From Nitrospira sp. (GTDB lineage Bacteria; UBA9089; CG2-30-40-21; SBAY01): a DNA stretch of 5,069 bases. Below are positions 1 to 5,069 of the stretch, piece after piece. A model generated the notes under the pieces. The model saw only the letters and a program-made list of their open reading frames with translations, had not been told where the DNA came from and made no database searches. Positions within the stretch are counted from its first letter, which is position 1; every line of letters begins with the position of its first letter. A program made the translations under genes and the position numbers. The stretch covers positions 1 to 5,069 of the forward strand of contig SBAY01000033.1 of the NCBI GenBank assembly GCA_005239945.1, written 5' to 3'.

Positions 1-53
1 GGGGTAAATAAAATTTTATACTCTTGTGGTTAAAAAGTTTTGGAAAAGGGGAG

Positions 54-95
54 TTTGAGGGGGAAAACCTTTTTCAAAAGGTTTTCCCCCTCAAA
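54..95. repeat. Perfect 20-bp palindrome upstream of etfA
   Basis: The arms at 54-73 and 76-95 are exact reverse complements, separated by only two bases (TC). In RNA the innermost A-T pairs would open to form a larger loop. The centre of each arm is a run of G and A paired with a run of T and C. No T tract follows the stem on either strand, so it is not a textbook intrinsic terminator. It may still stop transcription from upstream, or be a copy of a dispersed palindromic repeat. It lies about 65 bp before the etfA promoter and so separates etfA from whatever lies before the window. Confidence 0.8.
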
Positions 96-161
96 AAATT
101 CACTTCTTTAAATCATTGCTAATAAAAGTTGGGGAATTTCTGAAATTTTTCTCTTGAAGTA

Positions 162-190
162 TTGACAATATCGAAATTTTGTGGTATAAT
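162..190 (+). promoter_or_regulatory. Consensus sigma-70 type promoter of etfA
   Basis: TTGACA at 162-167 and TATAAT at 185-190 are separated by exactly 17 bp. TGG just before the -10 box gives the extended TGn form. All twelve hexamer positions match the housekeeping sigma consensus at the ideal spacing. The expected transcription start is about 196-198, only 2-4 nt before the ATG at 200. An upstream TTG at 179, in frame with etfA, sits between the -35 and -10 boxes and would not be transcribed from this promoter, which supports ATG 200 as the start. Confidence 0.85.
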
Positions 191-199
191 ATAGAAAGA

Positions 200-1387
200 A
201 TGAATATTTATGTTGTCCATGATAAATGTCTTGGGTGTGAAGAATGTATTAGAAGCTGTCCTTTTGGGATAATTGAGTTAGTTGATGGTCTTGCCCAGAT
301 AGGACAGGGATGTAATTTATGTGGGATGTGCGTTGATAGCTGTCCTACACAGGCTATTGTTATTGAGAAGACGACGCAATCTGCTCCCAAAATAGATGAG
401 TATAAAGGCGTCTGGATATTTGCCGAACAACGCTCAAAAAAATTAGTTCCTGTATCTTTAGAGCTTCTTGGGATAGGAAGGAAATTAGCCGATAAATTAC
501 AGACAAGTCTAAGTGCTATCCTGTTAGGGGAGGATGTCGGTGAATTAACCACTCAATTAGTTGCCTCTGGGGCAGATAAGATTTATTTAGCCAATATGGC
601 TGTCCTGGCAGACTTTTGTGAAGATAGTTATACAAAGGTAATAGCAGATTTAATTGTAGAGCATAAGCCGGAGATTTTTTTATTAGGGGCAACTTACATT
701 GGTCGGGCATTAGCACCACGAATAGCCGCTAGATTAAAAACAGGACTGACCGCTGATTGTACCCAATTAGAAATAGATGAAGAAGGTAGATTTCTTCAGA
801 CAAGACCTGCATTTGGCGGTAATTTAATGGCAACTATTCTTACCCCTACTCACAGACCACAGATGGCCACCGTTCGACCAAAAGTAATGCCTCTACCTAT
901 ACCTGATGCTCAGCGAACTGGAGAGATTGTTGAGATAATACTAGATATCGCCAAAGAAGATATGCGGACAAGGATAGTAAGTTTAGTCAAGGAGCTCAAG
1001 GAAGAGGTAAATTTAGAAGAGGCGGATATTATTGTTTCCGGGGGAAGGGGCCTACAAAATGCAGATAATTTTAAGTTAATTTCAGATTTAGCAAAGGTAT
1101 TAAGAGGAGCGGTAGGTGCCTCTCGAGCCGCAGTAGATGCCGGCTGGATTTCTCATCATCATCAAATAGGACAAACAGGAAAGACTGTTTGTCCTAAACT
1201 TTATATTGCTTGTGGTATTTCAGGGGCTATTCAACACTTAGTTGGTATGCAAACCGCAGATTGTATCGTGGCTATAAATAAAGATAAAGACGCCCCTATT
1301 TTTAATGTAGCCAGTTATGGGATAGTCGGGGATTTGTTTGAGGTAATTCCGGCTTTAACTAAAGAATTCGAAAGGATTTTAAGCTAA
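200..1387 (+). CDS. etfA: Electron transfer flavoprotein alpha subunit with N-terminal 2x[4Fe-4S] ferredoxin domain
   Basis: This 395-aa cytoplasmic flavoprotein subunit would pair with EtfB and carry electrons between NADH, ferredoxin and an acyl-CoA or lactate dehydrogenase. Residues 1-55 form a two-cluster ferredoxin domain: Cys10, 13, 16 and 20, then Cys38, 41, 44 and 48, each set in CxxCxxC...CP form. Residues from about 70 to 245 are the EtfA N-terminal domain. From about 275 comes the FAD-binding domain, with SGGRG, SRAAVDAGW, the QIGQTG loop, the signature LYIACGISGAIQH, and NxDxxAPIF. Ferredoxin-fused EtfA proteins are known in anaerobes, including electron-bifurcating complexes; bifurcation here is inference. 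ATG 200 is chosen because the protein then starts nine residues before the first cluster cysteine, as is usual, and because a longer TTG start at 179 lies within the promoter. There is no clear Shine-Dalgarno. No etfB is present in the window. Confidence 0.95.
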   Translation: MNIYVVHDKCLGCEECIRSCPFGIIELVDGLAQIGQGCNLCGMCVDSCPTQAIVIEKTTQSAPKIDEYKGVWIFAEQRSKKLVPVSLELLGIGRKLADKLQTSLSAILLGEDVGELTTQLVASGADKIYLANMAVLADFCEDSYTKVIADLIVEHKPEIFLLGATYIGRALAPRIAARLKTGLTADCTQLEIDEEGRFLQTRPAFGGNLMATILTPTHRPQMATVRPKVMPLPIPDAQRTGEIVEIILDIAKEDMRTRIVSLVKELKEEVNLEEADIIVSGGRGLQNADNFKLISDLAKVLRGAVGASRAAVDAGWISHHHQIGQTGKTVCPKLYIACGISGAIQHLVGMQTADCIVAINKDKDAPIFNVASYGIVGDLFEVIPALTKEFERILS

Positions 1388-1395
1388 TGGAGTAG

Positions 1396-1411
1396 CAAGC
1401 ATTCTTGCTTG
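1396..1411. repeat. Small hairpin just after etfA
   Basis: CAAGCA (1396-1401) and TGCTTG (1406-1411) form a 6-bp stem with a 4-nt loop, nine bases after the etfA stop codon. There is no T tract, so I do not call a terminator. It may be a remnant of a dispersed repeat. Confidence 0.4.
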
Positions 1412-1468
1412 TAGGAAATGTTAAGCGAGGGAAGATATGTCACAAAGTCACCAAGCCACAAAAAATTA

Positions 1469-1613
1469 GGTGGTGTCTGACAATAGCTATAAATAAGTAA
1501 CTATCCTGCTGGAGTATAAAGCGTTAGCTTTATAACCACGATAGCAAATCTGAAGCTTCGCACTCCAGGAGATGCGCCTTACCTTTATAGTATAGCTAAA
1601 GTAAGACACCACC
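1469..1613. mobile_element. MITE-like non-coding element with TIRs and 8-bp target duplication
   Basis: The 23-bp terminal inverted repeats at 1469-1491 and 1591-1613 match at 20 of 23 positions; both begin with GGTGGTGTCT when read inward. AAAAATTA stands directly outside each end (1461-1468 and 1614-1621), as expected for an 8-bp target-site duplication. The 145-bp interior has no plausible coding frame but is highly structured: TATAAAGC/GCTTTATA (1515-1522 with 1527-1534), CTGGAGT/ACTCCAG (1509-1515 with 1562-1568), CTATC/GATAG (1501-1505 with 1540-1544), and the palindrome GAAGCTTC (1552-1559). It would be mobilised in trans by a transposase not in this window. The family is not identified; 8-bp duplications occur in several IS families. 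Confidence 0.75.
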
Positions 1614-1626
1614 AAAAATTAGCATT

Positions 1627-1691
1627 GAGCAAAGAGCACGGAGCATGGAAATTCTTTTTTCTCCAGGCTCTATGCTCCAGGCTCAAAGCTC
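1627..1691. repeat. Imperfect inverted repeat, GAGC-rich, before the c-di-GMP gene
   Basis: The 23-nt arms at 1627-1649 and 1669-1691 are complementary at 17 of 23 positions around a 19-nt T-rich loop. The segment also holds a 10-bp direct repeat, CTCCAGGCTC, at 1661-1670 and 1675-1684. A further 9-bp pair, AGCCACAAA (1454-1462) and TTTGTGGCT (1702-1710), extends the palindrome outward on both sides of the MITE-like element. I see no coding potential. This explains most of the 342-bp gap at 1388-1729; no convincing promoter was found in it. Confidence 0.6.
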
Positions 1692-1729
1692 TTTTAATGT
1701 CTTTGTGGCTAAAAAAAGGATGAAGAAAA

Positions 1730-3325
1730 ATGGAAACAGATTTCGTTGAATGTATGCGTAACTTATCTGTTTTAGTTAATCAAACGGCTAATGGAACTGA
1801 AAATTTAAAACTGTATGAAGATATTCGTGATGTAGCTAAAAGAATATCCGATATGGTTGATGCCAAAGATTCATATACCAAAGGCCATTCTGAAAGAAAG
1901 GCATATTATGCGGCTTCGATAGCCTTAGAACTTGGTTTTGGGAATAGGGAAATCGAGGTGATGAAAATATCTACGTTGCTTCACGATATTGGTAAAATTG
2001 GAATTGGGGAAGAATTACTACAAAAACCAGGTAAATTGAATAATCTCGAATTTAAAACGGTTAAAAAACATTCTCTAATTAGCGAGCGAATTCTAATCCC
2101 AGTTGGATTTTCAGGACAGGTTCTCTCAGCCATTCGTTCACATCATGAATCACCAAACGGAAAAGGATACCCGGATGGTCTTTGTGAAGATGAAATTCCC
2201 ATTGAGGCAAGTATCATTAAGGTTGTAGATGCCTTTGCGGCCATGATTTCAGATAGACCCTATAGACCGGTCTTATCTTTTCAAGATGCACTAAGACAAC
2301 TAAAAGACTCTTCCGGGACAGAATTTGACTCTAAAATAGTCTCTGCCTTTCAACAAATCGTAGAATTAGAAGAAAAAAGAAGGATGAAGGAAAAAACCAC
2401 TACTACGGCTAAGAGAATTTTAGTTGGAGATGGGGATATAGTCAATGCCAATTTGATTATCTTTGCTTTAGAAAAAGAAGGATTCAATACACTTTGTGCC
2501 TATATGGGAGAGGATGTTTTAGAAAAGGTCTATAGCCATTATCCTGACATTATGCTTCTAAATGCCACTCTACCAGATATATCGGTCATGAATATTTGTA
2601 GAAGATTTAAGAGTGACCCGCGCTCAACCTATATTCCTATTATCACCTTTGGAGCTAAAGATGTATCTGAAGAAATTAAAATGTTGGAAAGCGGGGTAGA
2701 GGGCCATATAACTAATATATTCGATTCTAAAAAGGTAATTTCACAAATCAAGGCATATTTGCGTAGAACAGACCACGAGAAGGGACTGGACCCGTTAACA
2801 GGCCTACCGGGTAATTTCTTTATCAAAGAAGAGATTAAAAAAAGAATAAATGAGAAATTCGCTGTTATTTTCCCTGATCTGGACAATTTGAGGGCCTTTA
2901 ATAAGGTCTATGGGTTTTTTCAAGGGGATGAGGTCATTAAGTTAACCGCTAAAATCATAGATAAAACAATTAAAAAAATAGGCAATCCTACGGATTTTAT
3001 TGGACATCGTGGGGGAGATGAATTCATAGCCATTACCTCACCTGATAAAATCGATGATATTTGTCAGGAAATAATCTCTTGTTTTGATAAAGAAATTACA
3101 TCTTTATACCTGCCAGAGGATATTAGTAAAGGATATATTACCTGCCAGGAAGAAGATAAATCCCCTTCTATCTATCCGATTATGACTATTTCTATTGGAG
3201 TAGTTACTAATCAGGAGAAGAAATTCGATAACTATTTTCAGGTGCACAAGTTAGCCTTAGAGGCAAAAGAAGAGGCTAAGGCATTACCAGGGAGCTCTTA
3301 CTATAAAAAGGGGTTGAGGATTTGA
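1730..3325 (+). CDS. c-di-GMP turnover protein: HD-GYP phosphodiesterase, degenerate receiver, GGDEF diguanylate cyclase
   Basis: This 531-aa soluble protein has no signal peptide or membrane segment. Residues about 38-215 are an HD-GYP domain, which hydrolyses c-di-GMP. It keeps His53, HD at 85-86 with Lys89, His114, His138-His139, the GYP at 146-148 and Asp167, followed by SDRPYRP. Residues about 228-346 fold as a response-regulator receiver, but the expected phospho-acceptor Asp is Asn278 (LLNATLPD), the Thr/Ser position is Gly308 and the conserved Lys is Asn329, so phosphorylation is unlikely. Residues about 350-520 are a GGDEF domain, which makes c-di-GMP, starting at DPLTGLPG and with RGGDEF at 427-432. 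Its likely metal and GTP residues Asp383, Asn391 and Asp400 are present. Both enzymatic domains look intact. AGGA at 1717-1720 is a Shine-Dalgarno nine bases before the ATG. Which activity dominates cannot be told from the sequence. Confidence 0.93.
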   Translation: METDFVECMRNLSVLVNQTANGTENLKLYEDIRDVAKRISDMVDAKDSYTKGHSERKAYYAASIALELGFGNREIEVMKISTLLHDIGKIGIGEELLQKPGKLNNLEFKTVKKHSLISERILIPVGFSGQVLSAIRSHHESPNGKGYPDGLCEDEIPIEASIIKVVDAFAAMISDRPYRPVLSFQDALRQLKDSSGTEFDSKIVSAFQQIVELEEKRRMKEKTTTTAKRILVGDGDIVNANLIIFALEKEGFNTLCAYMGEDVLEKVYSHYPDIMLLNATLPDISVMNICRRFKSDPRSTYIPIITFGAKDVSEEIKMLESGVEGHITNIFDSKKVISQIKAYLRRTDHEKGLDPLTGLPGNFFIKEEIKKRINEKFAVIFPDLDNLRAFNKVYGFFQGDEVIKLTAKIIDKTIKKIGNPTDFIGHRGGDEFIAITSPDKIDDICQEIISCFDKEITSLYLPEDISKGYITCQEEDKSPSIYPIMTISIGVVTNQEKKFDNYFQVHKLALEAKEEAKALPGSSYYKKGLRI

Positions 3326-3327
3326 GG

Positions 3328-3413
3328 GGAATTTTCGATTTTCGATTTTCGATTTTGAATTAAGGATATAAAATTCTTCAATCTAAAATCCAAAATCGAA
3401 AATCCAAAATTCC
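3328..3413. repeat. 29-bp-arm inverted repeat with 7-nt periodicity
   Basis: The arms at 3328-3356 and 3385-3413 pair at 27 of 29 positions, the two exceptions being C opposite C, around a 28-nt loop. The left arm is a tandem array of the 7-nt unit ATTTTCG (3.5 copies) after GGA. The right arm is built of AAAATCC and AAAATCG units. It begins two bases after the stop of the c-di-GMP gene and ends three bases before the ATG of the ligase gene, so it fills nearly the whole 91-bp gap. The stem is AT-rich and has no T tract after it, so it is not a standard terminator. It could be a dispersed repeat or a structured leader. Confidence 0.8.
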
Positions 3414-3416
3414 ATT

Positions 3417-4883
3417 ATGAAAGATATTATGAATAACGGTTTTTTTGATGGGAAAAAGGTTCTGGTTTTTGGTTTGGGAATACTTGGTGGCGGCATTGCC
3501 ACATCGAATTGGTTATTAAAACAAGGGGCACAAGTAACAATTACCGACCTTAAGGACGAAAAGCAATTGGTTGCTTCGTTGAGACAAATTAAAGACAGCG
3601 TTCAATTGCACTTAGGCCAACACAGCGAACAAGATATTTATGACCATGATGTTATCGTCATCAACCCAGCCATAAGTATTCATAACCCGTATGTTATCCT
3701 GGCCAAGGAATTAGGAAAACAAATTGAGAATGAAGCCACACTGTTCTATCAGTTTTGCCGCTGTCCTATCATTGCGGTAACAGGAACGCGTGGAAAAACA
3801 ACCACAACCAATTGGATAGGACATTTTCTTAAACCTCGTTACAAAGCCATTATTGCCGGTAATTCACCAAAACATCCATTACTTAACATGCTAAACCAAA
3901 GGTGTTGTGGCGATAGTAATTTTAACAAAAAAGGTATGCCGGTAGTCGTCAATGAGATTCCCTCCTTTCATCTGGAATTATTCACAAAGACACGCCAGGC
4001 ACCAGATATTGCTGTACTTACCAACCTTTATCCTGACCATCTGAATCGCTATTCCTCACTTTTGGATTACGCCAGGACCAAAGCCAATATTTTCATCCAC
4101 CAGGGAACGCATCAACATCTTATTTTGAACTATGACAATGAATGGACTCCTTTTTTCCTGAGTCAGAACCCGAGTTCAAAGGTTTGGTTTTTCTCTCACT
4201 TTGAGCTTCCTGCAAATACCAGTGGTGTATTTTTCCATAGTGACGCTATCTATTTTCAAGACTATGGCAAACAGGCATGTGAGGTAGTCAAGTTATCAAA
4301 TTTTGGTCGTGAATATGGGGAGCACAACCTGGCAAATCTGCTTGCCTCTTCACTGACGGCATTCCTTAAAGGGGTAAGGTGGGAGGAAATTCAACAAGGA
4401 ATTGTCAATCTTCCGACTATTCCCTTTCGTCAGGAAACGATTTTTGAGAATAAAAAGATAAAAATTATCAATGATACCACCGCCACTACCCCGGAAGGTG
4501 GTCTGGTGGCCATCAAAAGATTCGGGGCAAGAAATTGCATACTGATAACCGGGGGGACTGATGCAGAATTAAACTATACCCAATGGGCTAAGGAATTGCC
4601 ACAATACATAGATATGAGGAATGTGGTTTTTCTGTCGGGAAGTGCTACCAGTAAGATGCTGGATTCATTAAGCACCATTGCCGATAAAGGGAAGGTGGCT
4701 AACACACTTCTTGAGTGCATTAAAATCGGTCTCGAGCGGGCTTCCCACTATACTTATTCAACCTTTTTATTTTCCCCTGCGGCAAAGAGTTTTGAGAAAT
4801 TCAAGAATGAAATGGATCGTGGCAGACAATTCAATAAACTAATTCGGAGGGAAATACGAAAATGGCTGAATGGAAAAGATTGA
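3417..4883 (+). CDS. murD: MurD-type Mur ligase (UDP-MurNAc-L-Ala--D-Glu ligase family)
   Basis: This 488-aa cytoplasmic ligase is slightly longer than usual MurD (about 450 aa). MurD adds D-glutamate to UDP-MurNAc-L-alanine using ATP, in peptidoglycan precursor synthesis. The three domains are visible. A Rossmann-like UDP-binding part starts with KVLVFGLGILGGG (14-26). The ATPase centre has the P-loop GTRGKTTTT (123-131), Glu180 and Glu187 in NEIPSFHLE, His208 in PDHLNRY, the likely carbamylated Lys222, and GEHNLAN (301-307). The C-terminal domain has INDTTATT (351-358), ITGGTDAE and FSPAAKSFEKFKN. Several C-terminal positions that hold D-Glu in E. coli MurD differ here (see findings), so the amino acid added is less certain than the family. 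Neither ATG 3417 nor the alternative ATG 3429 has a strong Shine-Dalgarno; GAAAG at 3419-3423 would serve 3429. The end overlaps the next ORF by 22 bp. Confidence 0.85.
   Translation: MKDIMNNGFFDGKKVLVFGLGILGGGIATSNWLLKQGAQVTITDLKDEKQLVASLRQIKDSVQLHLGQHSEQDIYDHDVIVINPAISIHNPYVILAKELGKQIENEATLFYQFCRCPIIAVTGTRGKTTTTNWIGHFLKPRYKAIIAGNSPKHPLLNMLNQRCCGDSNFNKKGMPVVVNEIPSFHLELFTKTRQAPDIAVLTNLYPDHLNRYSSLLDYARTKANIFIHQGTHQHLILNYDNEWTPFFLSQNPSSKVWFFSHFELPANTSGVFFHSDAIYFQDYGKQACEVVKLSNFGREYGEHNLANLLASSLTAFLKGVRWEEIQQGIVNLPTIPFRQETIFENKKIKIINDTTATTPEGGLVAIKRFGARNCILITGGTDAELNYTQWAKELPQYIDMRNVVFLSGSATSKMLDSLSTIADKGKVANTLLECIKIGLERASHYTYSTFLFSPAAKSFEKFKNEMDRGRQFNKLIRREIRKWLNGKD
4846..4851 (+). promoter_or_regulatory. 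Shine-Dalgarno of the 55-aa ORF
   Basis: GGAGGG lies ten bases before the ATG at 4862, inside the 3' end of the ligase gene. It is the best ribosome binding site in the window. It favours the 4862 frame over an overlapping open frame that starts at 4870. Confidence 0.65.
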
Positions 4884-5029
4884 CCACAAAGGTTACGGCC
4901 AGAGACTGGGCTGTGCAATCCATGTCAGAAAAATTATATCTCGTGGAACGGTATTACAAACCATGTATGGTAACCCAAGTTTCGCACTTTTTACAAAAAA
5001 TGGTCAAAAAAAGGAGGGGTATGCCTTAA
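4862..5029 (+). CDS. Small hypothetical protein (55 aa) overlapping the ligase gene
   Basis: I do not recognise this protein. It runs from ATG 4862 to TAA 5027-5029, begins MAEWKRLTTK and ends KKRRGMP. It is basic, with lysine and arginine at both ends and a central stretch (about 14-33) rich in aromatic residues, including RDWAVQS and YLVERYY, that could form an amphipathic helix. It has no cysteine pair, membrane segment or signal peptide. Reasons to believe it is real are the GGAGGG site at 4846-4851, the 22-bp overlap with the ligase stop, which suggests translational coupling, and a more natural composition than the competing frame. It could instead be the first part of a longer gene broken by a frameshift. 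No function is proposed. Confidence 0.5.
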   Translation: MAEWKRLTTKVTARDWAVQSMSEKLYLVERYYKPCMVTQVSHFLQKMVKKRRGMP

Positions 5030-5069
5030 AAACCCTAGTAAAATCAAGGAATCAAATTTAAAAGCCCAA
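5030..5069. other. Window tail, nothing assigned
   Basis: These 40 AT-rich bases after the 55-aa ORF contain no start codon with a credible ribosome binding site, no hairpin and no terminator. A following gene, if any, begins beyond the window. Confidence 0.4.

Noticed and set aside
23..36. CTTGTGGTTAAAAA, similar at 12 of 14 bases to 1702-1715
   Set aside because: It is too short and AT-rich to call a repeat family from two occurrences, though it may be the edge of a dispersed repeat.
54..98. Intrinsic terminator at the upstream palindrome
   Set aside because: The stem is strong but no T run follows it on either strand, so only the palindrome is reported.
179..199. Upstream in-frame TTG start for etfA adding seven residues
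   Set aside because: The -10 box (185-190) lies within it, so it would not be transcribed from the evident promoter, and the added residues do not belong to the ferredoxin domain.
208..719. Two reverse-strand open frames (208-552 and 516-719)
   Set aside because: They lie wholly within etfA, whose conserved motifs are on the other strand, and their translations show no recognisable domain.
1469..1613. Small structured RNA or riboswitch in the gap after etfA
   Set aside because: The hairpins are real, but the terminal inverted repeats and 8-bp flanking duplication explain the segment better as a mobile element.
2629..2886. Reverse-strand open frame of 85 codons
   Set aside because: It is opposite the receiver-GGDEF junction of a clearly conserved protein and has no domain or ribosome binding site of its own.
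3331..3410. CRISPR-like or tandem-repeat array
   Set aside because: The units are only 7 nt, with no spacers, and they form a single inverted pair rather than an array.
4870..5061. 63-codon + strand open frame from ATG 4870
   Set aside because: It overlaps the 55-aa ORF in another frame. The GGAGGG site is 18 bases away, too far, and the translation looks less protein-like. It remains possible if the 4862 frame is a chance ORF.

Overview
The window is bacterial, AT-rich DNA with three full-length genes and one small gene, all on the + strand. They are separated by repeat-rich, non-coding gaps. The lineage cannot be fixed from the sequence. A ferredoxin-fused electron transfer flavoprotein alpha subunit suggests an anaerobe, the c-di-GMP protein and the Mur ligase show it is a bacterium with peptidoglycan, and the palindromic intergenic repeats resemble those of uncultured candidate phyla (an impression, not a result). 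No tRNA, rRNA or CRISPR was seen.

Layout: bases 1-199 hold a perfect 20-bp palindrome and then a full-consensus promoter (TTGACA, 17 bp, TATAAT with a TG extension). This promoter fires almost directly onto the start codon of etfA (200-1387). The gap 1388-1729 carries a 145-bp MITE-like element with 23-bp terminal inverted repeats and an 8-bp target duplication, apparently inserted into one arm of an older imperfect palindrome. Next comes a 531-aa c-di-GMP protein (1730-3325) with the order HD-GYP, degenerate receiver, GGDEF. A 91-bp gap is almost filled by a 29-bp-arm inverted repeat with a 7-nt periodicity, which ends three bases before a MurD-type ligase gene (3417-4883). A 55-aa ORF with a strong Shine-Dalgarno (4862-5029) overlaps the end of the ligase gene.

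The three main genes do not form an obvious single pathway: one is for electron transfer, one for second-messenger turnover and one for the cell wall. Only the ligase and the 55-aa ORF look translationally linked. The most noteworthy points are the near-leaderless etfA promoter, the nested MITE, the HD-GYP/pseudo-receiver/GGDEF architecture, and the substitutions in the presumed amino-acid pocket of the MurD-like ligase. I see no convincing multi-gene novel system in this window.
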